Below are positions 26,501 to 36,605 of a DNA stretch of 64,000 nt, one piece after another. The DNA lies in NCBI RefSeq assembly GCF_000143415.4, contig NW_003314324.1:1017277-1081276 (forward strand), read 5' to 3'. The stretch's first letter is position 1; each line of letters begins with the position of its first letter. This DNA comes from Selaginella moellendorffii. Lineage: Eukaryota > Streptophyta > Lycopodiopsida > Selaginellales > Selaginellaceae. The position numbers and the translations under genes were made by a program. Below the pieces are notes generated by a model. It did not search any database. It worked only from the letters and a program-made list of their open reading frames with translations, and was not told the origin of the DNA.

Positions 26501-27335
26501 GAGATGCCCACTGTTCTCATGCTTAGATATTATGATCCTCCTCATCTTTCATAGTAGTCCAAATGCTTTTTATCAATCCCTTAGGACCATTCCTTGACTT
26601 TACTTGAGTTATTCAGCATTTTTGGACTTTGTTAATCTACTGGCCTGTAAGGTTTTATTTTTGAGGTGCTAGCTCATTAGAATACAACTGCATGTATTCA
26701 TGTCCTACTTAGAAGGACCATTTTTGCAAGTGTTACTCTGACACTTGATTTTGTTCTCTAAAGGTAACTTTTGCCCCTTATGACTACTTGTCCATATGAT
26801 GAGAATACCAACTCATCTCTAAGTACACCCCCAAGTCCTTGGGTTGTTCTAGCATTTATTAAAGATAGCCCCGGCTACCATTTCAAGGGCTCGTGTCTTC
26901 TTCTGTATTTGACCTCCCGCAGTCATTATTTTTGGTCTCACATTCATGAGCACCAACCTCAACTATATAAGGATAATCTTGTGACTCCTTTATTGTTTTG
27001 GAGTCTTTATCTTTCCCGTGATCCCAACTATAGTTGTTTACCACAACTACATTATCCAGTTTGCTAAGTCAAGTGCTCATTTGGATCACATCCTCAACTC
27101 TCTGAGGAAACCTTTATATTATTCCCAAGATCCCAAAATCATTCCATTATTGGCCCTTTTCTATCCACCATCTCGCCTACAAGTTCACACATGAATTGTA
27201 GTGGAGAGCCATGTCTTCCCGACCTGCTACTCCTCAAGGATAGACCCACTCCTAGGACCTTTTGATGCCAACACCAGTGGTGATATACTTGAGCACCAAT
27301 AAAAGTTGGACTAAGGAATAGCTTCGATACCAAAT
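23538..27335 (-). other. Non-coding hairpin-rich interior of the outer element
   Basis: No frame has retroviral motifs. It is collinear with the interior of the 36.6-40.7 kb element in the opposite orientation and keeps many of the same short perfect hairpins, for example 23703-23723, 23809-23828 and 24523-24541. It also keeps the T-arm-like pair at about 25010-25065. Confidence 0.8.
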
Positions 27336-28265
27336 TGTAAGCAATTAAATTTTCCATTCTACTTTAATCATTTAACCACACCTCCGACCACTTGGAGGAG
27401 TCTCACTAACAATCTCCGTAAGTCCTATTTTAGACTTAGGGACTTGCTAGCCCCAAGAATGGCATCCATGCCACTCAACTATTGCACTTGGTCCAAGTGC
27501 TCCACGTCTAATCCCATGACCGACACCCCAAGGTACCACCGACATATCAACCCGTTATGCTAAGGCCTTGCCCATTCATCTTGGTCACACCGATGGTCTG
27601 ATACCACTTACATCACAGTCCCGTCTCTCAAAGACTGGGTCATCCATTCATGAGTGATCATCCCAGATCCACTCTTTAGCATCTTTAGGATGCCCGTAGA
27701 CATGGGGAATAGCCTTCCCTAATATCCCTTTTCCGGTCCCTACTAAGTCCCTTTCTACCCATGGCCGTGTTTGCCAACACTGCCATTGGATCGAGGCTCG
27801 ACCACTAAGTTCTACGGTCCTCTAGAACTTCCTCACCACATGACTATATCCTTGGTCACTACACCAAAGGACTACTCCTTTTCCTTTCCACAGTCTGGGC
27901 TTTTGGGACAACATTTCGGAACACCATGGCCCTACGCGAGCCTCATGGGTACTCTCCCCACCTTCCACCTTTGGGTGCTCTAGCCATGGGCTTAGAGCGA
28001 GGTTACATTGAGCCACACCAGATATCCAAGTAAGTAGTGCCACCCACACTTGGACTGGGAGCATCGACCATTCGATCTCCCAGGGGAACTAGAGCCAGCT
28101 CTTGAACACTTTACCAAGTTACCCCACTTGTCGGTCCGTATTCACTCTAGTCTTGGACTTCCCAGTGGTCAGCTCATCACCCAACACCTAGGTATAGCCT
28201 TCCTGGGCCAAACTAGCCTTTTCTGGCCAAACTGGCTTCACTGGGCTCCAACCCTCACACTCTCT
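27336..28265 (-). repeat. 5' LTR of the outer element, left part (interrupted)
   Basis: Matches the 22049-22965 portion of the partner LTR. It breaks at 28265 where the chromovirus begins, and the LTR resumes at 42678 (CTACTATACTTTTGG). Confidence 0.9.
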
Positions 28266-29419
28266 TGTAAGCCACAAATTTTTCCTTTCCAATTTGCTAG
28301 TTTACCTCATCTATCCGACCAACTCTACCTTGGCTTGTGCTAAGTTCCCTCGCCAAAGTTCTTGCCTATGGTACTAGCTCCTACTTGGTCCTACTTGGTT
28401 TCAGTTACTCACTGCACGAGCAACGGAGTGTTAGCCATCCATCTACGGATTCCCAAATCTCTCCCAATCCCCCTCCCCGGATTAGACTGGACTTAAGGTT
28501 CGGCTACACTCCCCACAGGCACAAGCAGCCAAGCACACCAAGCCTCCAAATTCCTAACACCCCTTGGTACCACAAGACTTGATCATGGGACCCTCTAAAT
28601 CCCAAGCCTTGGGCGCAGCACTTTCTTCGGGACGTCGGGGCGAAACACCGTGGCCTAACGGCCCGGTATGGGTACCTCTACCCCCCCACTTCCATCCCGA
28701 AGGGAAGGCCCAAGCCCCTAGGAAGGGCGAGGACCAATGAGCCACAAGGTACTCAAATGGGGCACCACTCCACATGAGCCAGGAGCACCGCAGTCGGTTT
28801 CCCTTTTGGGAGTGGGAGCTGCTCTTGAGCACTTCCCTGGGTGGCCCCTCCGGCTCCACCCAAGCCCATGCTCACTCCCACCCAAGGCCCCTCGGCCCCA
28901 GTCTCAACCTCAAGTCAGTTTGGAAGCACCACTGGAGAGTTCTTTCAGGACTGGTTCCTGGACCTCACTATCCCTACTATACTTTTGGAACCCCCTGCAG
29001 CCCCCCCTTGGGAGACACACACTTTGGGCTTTCACCCCTTGAGCTGTATTAGTATGTGGACTTAGTCTCAAAATCGATCTCGGACTTGATCTCGGACCCG
29101 ACTTCGGACTCGGTCTCGGACTCTATCTCGGACTCAATCTCGGACCCGATCTCGGACTCGACTTCGGACTCGACCTCAGACTCGGTCTCGGACCCGATTT
29201 GGATCTCGGACTCCGTCTCGAACTCGGTCTCGAACTCGATCTCGATCTTGGTCTCCGATTCGGCCTCGGCTCGATCCCGGACTCTATCTCGAACTCGGTC
29301 TCAGAGTCGGTCTTGGACTTGATCTTCGACTCGGTCCCATCCGATGAACTCTTTGTCATTTCGGTCAAGCTTTCGGGGATCCTTTAGCCTACAACATCTC
29401 GGGGAGTTGGTTCCTTACA
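28266..29419 (-). repeat. 3' LTR of the chromovirus
   Basis: 1154 bp, TGTAAGCC to TTCCTTACA on the plus strand. It shares the TTTTGGAACCCC..CTTTGGGCTTTCACCCC core and a TCGGACTCGGTC-type hexamer array (29056-29330) with the LARD-like LTRs. Confidence 0.9.
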
Positions 29420-29822
29420 ACTCCACCACCCATAGAAGAAGTTCGATGCCCACATCGAACGTCTCTTTTTATCCTACAACTTGTTGACCATGTCTCCGGG
29501 GGCATCCCCCCACTTAGCGGTGTGCCTAAGTTAGCCTCCCTGGCCAAGAGCCCATGACAACGGAATATAGGTGTCCCTATACCCCTCACCTCACCACGCC
29601 CTAGTATGGGGTCGGGACTGGAACCCAGCCTTGCTTTACTAGGGGGTTGGGACTCGAACCCAACCTCCGTAGAATACATCTACGGATTTGACATCCCCGC
29701 GGGGAGTCGGGCGTAGTGCCCTACGCCTGGTCGACCTATCCAACCCATGCTAATTAGCTTATCTTCGGCGCGGCTTCGGATCCCAACATATGCCACTTGC
29801 TCAACTTTGCAAATTGATATTT
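29420..29822 (-). other. 3' non-coding domain of the chromovirus, shared with the LARD-like elements
   Basis: Lies between the chromodomain stop codon and the 3' LTR. It is recognisably homologous to the 3' part of the LARD-like interiors (about 39090-39500 plus 40670-40719). It contains perfect hairpins at 29441-29460 (8-bp stem), 29666-29686 (7 bp) and 29710-29727 (7 bp). It also has two T-arm-like motifs, including a GGTTCGAGTCC box at 29650-29660 (minus strand). Confidence 0.8.
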
Positions 29823-30122
29823 TTAATTGAACTTTGCATAAGTACATAGAGTTCTGCTTTGCAGAAATTCCTCCACTAAATCTCGCACGTTTGCTAGGTT
29901 CTCCTCCGGTTCCCATGTTTCTTCGCAGTGTGGAAATCCTTTCCACTTCACATGGAACTCTCTCACCTCGTGTCCTTGTCGCTTGCTCTTGCGCGCATTG
30001 AGGATAGCCTCGACTTTGTATTCACGTGGAACACTGGGTGCATCTTCCCCATCTCTCGAGGAAGTCGGAGACGGTAAGCCACTTTACCGATTCGTGCCTC
30101 AATCTCGTAAGGCCCCGCGAAC

Positions 30123-30174
30123 CTGCTTAAGGAACTCAAGATCAATTCATTTACAGAAATACATGCATCTTTAC
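30123..30174 (-). other. Candidate 52-bp spliceosomal intron before the integrase GPY motif
   Basis: On the minus strand it begins GTAAAGATG and ends CTTAAGCAG and contains stops in frame. Removal in phase 2 joins the KLTQR and FAGPYEIEARIG blocks, as expected for the integrase C-terminal GPY/F module. Confidence 0.7.
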
Positions 30175-30592
30175 CTTTGGGTCAACTTTTGGCTGATCCC
30201 ACTTGGTAGTCTGAGGTTCTTGGTGTTCAGCCACACCTTCTCCCCAGCTTGGAACTCTACATCCCGACGCTTCCAGTTCGCGTATTTGGTTTGCCTTTGT
30301 TGAGCCCGTTCCAAGGAATCCCTCACTAGATTCCAAATGCTGAGTCTTTCCGCCGTGAATGCCTCCATTGCGAGCAACTCTCCATGATACTCGGCCACAC
30401 CGAGTTCCACAGGGCCTTCAATAGCTCGCCCATTGATGACTTCCCATGGACTCACCCCGATACACGAATGTGGTGAGTTGTTATAACACATTTCCGCAAG
30501 TCACAAATGACTTACCCAATCGGTCTGGTCTCCCGAGACATAGCATCGCAAATAATCCTCCAGCTGCCTATTCACCCTTTCCGTTTGTCCGT

Positions 30593-30638
30593 CTGTCAAG
30601 AAGTGTTAGTGCTAACAACTTGACTTAATACCCCATAC
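30593..30638 (-). other. Candidate 46-bp spliceosomal intron in integrase
   Basis: On the minus strand it begins GTATGGGG and ends TTGACAG, with a consensus branch-site CTAAC 18 nt before the acceptor and a short pyrimidine tract. Read through, it introduces an in-frame TAA. Removed, it would place the conserved HPQT and DGQTERVN blocks of integrase in frame. Its length is close to the host introns in this window (44-60 bp). Confidence 0.7.
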
Positions 30639-31881
30639 CTGTCTGTGGGTGATAGACTGTGCTGAATTTCAATTTGGTGCGATACTGTTCTAGGAGAGTC
30701 CTCCAGAACCTACTGGTGAAGATCTTATCTCGATCTAAGATGATCTCTTCCGGTCTTCCTCGCACTCGAACCACTTGTTCGAAGAACAGCTTCGCCACAC
30801 CTTCCACATCCACCTTCATTGTGGTGGGTATGAAATGTGCCATTTTCAAGAATCGGTCCACCACCACGAATATCGCATCAAACCCCTCGCTTGGGGGAAG
30901 TCCCGTGATGAAGTCCATCGTAAGACACTTCCATGGACGATTTGGAATTGGGATGCTTTGCAACAAGCCCCCACTAGCCTTAGTCACGGCTTTGACCTGC
31001 TGATATGTTGGACATATCTTTACATAGTCTTGGACGTCCTTAGCCATATCTGGCCAATGGTACTTCCTCTTGAGTAAGCCCATCATCTTGGGCACTCCGC
31101 CGTGTCCCGCAAGAGGTCCGTCATAACACTCTTCTAAGGCTACCTTCCTTAGTTCCCATTCTGGAACATACACCCTTATTTGCTTGTAATAAATGAGTCT
31201 GTTGCGTTTCGCATAGCCTATTTTCTCTTCCGTTGGCAGCTCACCTCTCTGGTGAGCTTCCCGTGCCTCTAGATTCCTCAGCAACACTTCTTGTGCTAGA
31301 CCATCGTTCTCATATGCTGTCCGCACATCGTCCCAGAAGGTTGCTGTTGCGCTGGATATCGCCAACCTCAAGCTCGCTTTTCGACTTAGTGCATCCGCCA
31401 CGATGTTGCTCTTCCCAGGCTTGTATAGAATCTCGCAATCAAACTCGGCCAAGGCATTGGCCCACCGACCTTGTTTCCCTCTTAGGTCGGGCTGTGACAA
31501 GAAATGTTTTGTTGCCACATTATCCGTATAAACCTTGAAGTGTCTCCCAAGGTAGTGTCGCCACTCCTTGAGCGCCTTGATCACCGCAAACAATTCTTTC
31601 TCGTGGGCAAGCCACTTCCTTTGAGCCTTGTCCAACTTCTTCGAGAAGAACGCTACTGGATGGTTGTCTTGCTTCAAAACTGCGCCCAACGCAAAGTCCA
31701 AAGCATCTGTTTCTACTTCAAAGTCCTTACCAAAGTCTGGTAATGTCAATACAGGAGCCTTCCTCAACTTCCCTTTGAGGTGGACAAATGCCGCCTCGCA
31801 TTCTTCTGTCCATACCATCTTCCCTTTTCCTGTTTGGTCTGTTAAGGGCAGGGCTACTCTCGAATAGTGTCTGATAAACTT

Positions 31882-33240
31882 TCAATAGTAGTTGCATAGC
31901 CCCAAGAACGCCCTCAACTCATGTACATTTGATGGTCGCTCCCATTCCTGGATCGCTTGGACCTTCTCCGGGTCCACCTTGAGCCCGTCCTGGCCCACTA
32001 CATGCCCGAGAAACTTTACCTTTTGTTGAGCAAAGTCACATTTGCTCTCTTTAGTATACAGTTTGTGTTCCCTTAGTTTCTCAAACACCTTCGCTAAGTG
32101 TTCGGCATGCTCCTCTAGCGTCTCGCTATAAATCAGGATGTCGTCAATATAGACGACCACGAAGTGATCCAGATAGGGTACAAAGATATGGTTCATCAGC
32201 GCCGAAAATGTTGCCGGTGCATTGCATAACCCGAAGGGCATCACCAGAAACTCAAAGCTCCCATACCTCGTTCGACAGGTTGTCTTCTCGACATCCTCCT
32301 CGGCTACCCTGATCTGGTAGTATCCTGACCTTAGGTCAATCCTCGAGAAGTATTTTGCCTTTCCCAACCTATCGAACAGGTCCTCAATCCTGGGCAAAGG
32401 GTACTTGTTCTTCTTTGTATACTTGTTGAGCAACTGGTAGTCTATGCACATGCGCATAGATCCATCTTTCTTTTTCACAAATAACACCGGCGCCCCATAC
32501 AGCAATTTGCTCAACCTAATATACCCTTTGTCCACCAACTCCTTTAGTTGGCGCTTGAGCTCCTCGAGTTCTTTCTCATTCAAACGATAGGGGGGACGAA
32601 CCACCGCCTCAGCACCCTCGACCAGCTCAATCTTATGTTCTATCGGTTGTGCGGGGGGCAACCCCGCCAGTAACTCCTTCGGCATGGTATCCTGGAATTA
32701 GTCCAACACCCATTGGATCACTAAAGGTACTTCTTCTGTTCCTGTCTTTTTGTCACTCTTCACTGAGAGTAAGCACAAAAATGCTGCCTTAGTTCCTTTA
32801 GTGAGTTGTCCTCTCGTGGACACCAGGTTTAAGCAGGATTCTTTGGCCTTGCTTTGCCCTACCTTTAGATCCTGGGCCTCCACCCTAGATCTTCTTCCTT
32901 GGGCATTTGCCAGTACCACAAGGTTTCTACCTTGTCCATGCAGGGCTACCACAAACCGATTGAACCAGTCCATTCCGAAGATCACGTCAAATCCCGCCAT
33001 GTCTAACACGGTGAAATCCATGTCCACTTTCCATGTCCTTACTTCGACTCTTGCTTGCGAAGTATCTCATTGGTGCTTTGGCTACCTTGAACAAACTCTA
33101 TATTCCTTGGTTTGCCTAGCTGCTGCACCGTTAGTTCGGCTTGCCGGACTATGTCTGCAGCCACAAAATTATCCGAAGCACCCGTGTCAATAAGGATCTT
33201 AACAAAGCTACCTCCGAGCTTTCCTCGGAGGGCTAGTAGA
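31882..33240 (-). pseudogene. Chromovirus protease and reverse transcriptase
   Basis: The aspartic protease site ILIDTGASDNFV is intact near 33200, followed by DFTVLDMAGFDVIFGMDWF. The RT (32685-31882) has [35 protein letters not shown] and the catalytic [11 protein letters not shown] box at about 32150, ending FLGLCNYY. Disruptions are a 1-nt frameshift near 33045 after the protease, a TAA replacing a sense codon at about 32700, and a TGA directly after NYY at about 31880 where the family usually has Arg (CGA to TGA, a methyl-CpG type change). Confidence 0.92.
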
Positions 33241-34510
33241 TGTCGCGAACGACTCTCTACCAAAGTTGCTCGTGTAATGAGTAACTTTGAGTTAGGGACT
33301 AGATCACATACCTCAGTTTGGACTTCACCCGATTTGATGGCCATATTGGCTCTGGCCTTCTTCGGGTAGGGACATTCCCTCGAAAAGTGTCCCGCTTCAC
33401 CGCAGTTATAGCATATGTTGTTTCCCACGCTGCTATACGACTTGACCTTCTTATCCGTGGGTTTGTCTCTTTTCGCTTGACTCCTCCACGTACTCGTTTG
33501 CTGGCCACCGGATTTGCCTTTTCGGAACCCCAAGGACTCATTCTTAGAGAAACTCTTCTTGAATTTCCCTCTACTAAACGTTCCCCTTGGTTTGGCCCCT
33601 TTGCTAAACGTGGATCCCAACCCTGTCATGTTCCCCTTTCACAGGTTATCATTGAAATGCACCTTGATGGCCGCATCCAATGCTTCCTTGTAGTTGGTCG
33701 GGTTCCACCACATCACTTCACGGCGAGCCCAGGTTTGCAAACCTAATATGAAGGCATGGAACGCATCCATATCCCCCATGTCTGTGACAAGTATCCTCTT
33801 TGCCATAAACCCATTCACATACTCTTGAATGGTTCCGGTCTGCTTCAGCCTACTCAGCTTGTCCCTTAGATGCAAAGTAGCATTCGGAGGAATGTAAGTT
33901 GCGCGGATCCTTGCCTTCATCATTTCCCAAGTGGCCACCGGTCCTTCGTTGGCCTCTGTCGTTCTCCACCAAGACTTGGCATTATCTGCCAAGTATGGCT
34001 TTGCACATGGGACCTTCTCCGAGCTCGGTAATCGCAACGCTCCGAAGTAGTCCTCCATATCGTAAAACCAATCCTCCACCACCTTATAGTCGTTCACTCC
34101 CTTGAAGACCGGTGGGGGCTTTGGTTTGTACTTGGGAACTGCTTGAGGGACTGATTCCACTTTGGTCTGTTCGACCTTGTCTGGTTTACCTTAGTCCCTG
34201 CCGAAGGGTCTGCACCTTCTGCGCTGCCAGCATCCGCAGTCTTTCGCTTTTTCTTCCGCTTCTCATCACGCTTTAGCTTGCATACGAGAGTCTCTAGCAA
34301 AGCATTGGTCTATGCCAATTGTCCTTCTAGAACGTTCAATCGAGCCTTGGATGACCAAACCTCGCCACCGGACTCCTGTTTGGAAGTTTCCTCACTAGAG
34401 TCCTCCTCATGCAAGGATTCCTCATCCATAGCCTCTTGTTCGATCGGAGGCTCCAGCTCTGGCGGAGGTTCTGTCTCCGCCTGGGTTCGCTTACGCCCTG
34501 CCTTTGCCAT
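33241..34510 (-). pseudogene. Chromovirus gag with CCHC zinc knuckle
   Basis: Starts at the ATG at 34510 (MAKAGRKRTQAETEPPPEL), 41 bp downstream of the primer-binding site. A TAG follows at about 34312 and a frameshift near 34190. The core capsid segment runs 34160-33639 (WFYDMEDYFGALRLPSSEK, KSWWRTTEANEGPVATWEMM). An in-frame TGA after HFNDNL precedes a basic segment and the zinc knuckle CYNCGEAGHFSREC at about 33410-33370. Gag would form the particle and bind the RNA genome. Confidence 0.88.
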
Positions 34511-34553
34511 CTCCCAACAATCCGCCTCTATCCTTCGCTAGAACTAAGGAAAA

Positions 34554-34569
34554 GGCTCCGATACCAAAT
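34554..34569 (-). promoter_or_regulatory. Primer-binding site of the chromovirus
   Basis: On the minus strand, TTTGGTATCGGAGCC directly follows the LTR end (..CTTACA A). It matches the initiator tRNA-Met type PBS TGGTATCAGAGC with one difference. Confidence 0.85.
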
Positions 34570-34987
34570 TGTAAGCCACAAATTTTTCCTTTCCAATTTG
34601 CCAGCTTACCTTGTCTATCCGACCAACTCTGCCTTGGCTTGTGCTAAGTTCCCTCGCTAAGGTTCTCACCTATGGTACCAGCTTCTACTTGGTCCTACTT
34701 GGTTTCAGCTACTCACTGCACGAGCAACGGAGTGTTAGCCATCCATCTACGGATTCCCAAATCTCTCCCAATCCCCCTCCCCAGGTTAGACTGGACTTAA
34801 GGTTCGGCTACATTCCCCGCAGGCACAAGCAGCCAAGCACACCAAGCCTCCAGATTCCTAACACCCCTTGGTACCACAAGACTTGATCATGGGACCCTCT
34901 AAATCCCAAGCCTTGGGTGTAGCACTTGCTTAGGAGACACATGCTTTGGGCTTTCACCCCTTGAGCTGTATTAGTATGTGGACTTAG
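34570..34987 (-). repeat. 5' LTR of the chromovirus, left part (interrupted)
   Basis: Matches 28266-28625, then jumps to the part equivalent to 29000-29050 because of an internal deletion of about 375 bp. It is broken at 34987 by the inner element and resumes at 42343-42672. Confidence 0.9.
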
Positions 34988-36605
34988 TGTGAGACACAAA
35001 ATCCCTAGGCCCCAAAGTGGAGCCGGAAAGGGTGCCACGTGGTAGTGGCTGAAGCGAGAGCCAAACGAGCGTAACACGTTTGGACCAAAAGCTCCGACTT
35101 GAAAAGTCAAGAGCGGGAGTGGAACTCCCAAAGAAGTGCTCGAGGAACGAGCACGAAGCGAGCAAAAGGCGAGGCTCCAAAAAGGGACCCAAAAGGACCA
35201 ACACATGACACGTGGGAGTGTCCGAGATGGACTCGAGTTGGAGTCCGAAGTGGAGTCCGAGATGGACCCGAGTTGGAGTCCGAAGTGGAGTCCGAGATGG
35301 ACCCGAGTTAAAGTCCGAAGTGGAGTCCGAGATGGACCTGAGATGGAGTCCGAGATGGACCCAAGATGGAGTCCGAGATGGAGTCCGAGATGGACCCGAG
35401 ATGGACCCGAGATGGAGTCCGAGATGGAGTCTGAGATGGAGTCCGAAGTCGAGACCGAGACCGGGACCGAGACCGAGACCGAGACCGAGATCGGGACCGA
35501 GACCGAGACCGAGGCCGAGGCCGAGACCGAGCCCGAGCCCGAGTCCGAGTCCGAATCCGAGTCCGAGTCCGAGTCCGAGTCCGAGTCCGAGTCCGAGTCT
35601 GGAGCCTGAGAGGGTGAAAGCCCAAAGCGTTCGTCTCCCAGACCCTGGGGGGTTTGGTGAGCTCCAAAAGTATAGTAGGGGGAGGACTGCAGTGGAGCCA
35701 GTTTGGCCAGGAAAGGCTAGTTTGGCCCAGGAAGGCCAGACCCAGTGTTGGGTGATGAGCTGCCCACTGGGAAGTCCAAGACTAGAGTGAACACAGACCG
35801 ACAAGCGGGGTAGCTTGGTGAAGTGTTCAAGAGCCGGCTCTAGTTCCCCCGGGAGATCGACTGGCCGATGCTCCCAGTCCAAGTGTGGGTGGCACTACCT
35901 ACTTGGATACCAGGTGTGGCTCAATGGAACCTCGCTCTAAGCCCATGGCTAGAGCACCTAAAGGCGAAAGGCGGGGAGAGTACCCAGGTGGCTCGCGTAA
36001 GGCCACGGTGTTCCGAAATGTTGTCCCAAAGGCCTAGACTGTGGAAAGGAAGAGGAGCAGTCCTCTGGGGTAGTGACCAAGGACACAGTCGTGTGGTGAG
36101 GAAGTCCCAGAGGACCATGGGTCTTAGTGGTCGGGCCTGTGGGCCTCGATCCAGTGGCAGTGTTGGCAAACACGGCCAGGGGCAAAAAGGGACTTGGTAG
36201 GAATTGACAAAGGGACTTTGGGGAAGGCGACTCCCCAGGTCTGTGGGCATCCTAAGGATGCTAAGGAGTGGATCTAGGATGACCACTCGTGGACCGATGG
36301 CCCGGTCTTGGAGAGACGGGATGGTGATGCAAGTGGTATTGGACCACTAGTGCAGCAAAGGTGAATGGGCATGGCCTTAGCGTAACGGGCCGAGATGTCA
36401 GTGGTACCTTTGGGTGTCGGTCTTGGGACCGGACACGTGGAGCACTTGGACCAGGTGCAAGTGTTGAGTGGCATGGATGCCATTCTTGGGGCTAGCAAGT
36501 CCCAAGTCCTGAATTGGACTTAAGGAAGTTGTGAGTGAGACTCCTCCAAGTGGTCGAAGGTGTGGTTAAGTGACTAAAGTAGAATGGAAAAATTAGTCGC
36601 TTACA
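34988..36605 (+). repeat. 5' LTR of the inner element
   Basis: Contains a GAGTCC/GAGACC/GAGATGG hexamer-based array at about 35219-35608, which gives long artefactual Ser/Glu, Arg/Pro or Gly/Leu repeat ORFs on both strands. The poly-C core seen in relatives is replaced here by GACCCTGGGGGGTTTGG. Confidence 0.93.

Larger units (their letters stand above)
29823..31860 (-). pseudogene. Chromovirus RNase H, integrase and chromodomain, with two candidate introns
   Basis: RNase H begins near 31800 (FEVETDALDFALGAVLKQ, then VYTDNVATKHFL). The integrase zinc domain is at about 31110-31000 (AGHGGVPKMM..KICPTYQQVK), with the second cysteine of the HHCC set replaced by Tyr. The catalytic core follows (MDFITGLPPSEGFD, VVVDRF). 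The core is cut at HPQT by a 46-bp GT-AG segment (30593-30638). The C-terminal GPY motif is separated from the upstream KLTQ block by a 52-bp GT-AG segment (30123-30174). A chromodomain (EYKVEAILN..FHVKWKGFPHCEETWEPEENL) ends at the TAA at 29823. A frameshift separates HPVFHV from the chromodomain, and there is a TGA near 30490. The element would insert cDNA and target chromatin if intact; this copy is dead. Confidence 0.9.

Noticed and set aside
29983-30303. Plus-strand ORFs across the chromovirus pol region
   Set aside because: They are antisense shadows of the integrase and chromodomain frames.
35136-35790. Long ORFs on both strands with Ser/Glu, Arg/Pro or Gly/Leu dipeptide repeats (also at 40619-41614, 29056-29368, 23027-23491, 42224-42621)
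   Set aside because: They are read-outs of the LTR hexamer arrays in all frames, with no codon signal or domain.
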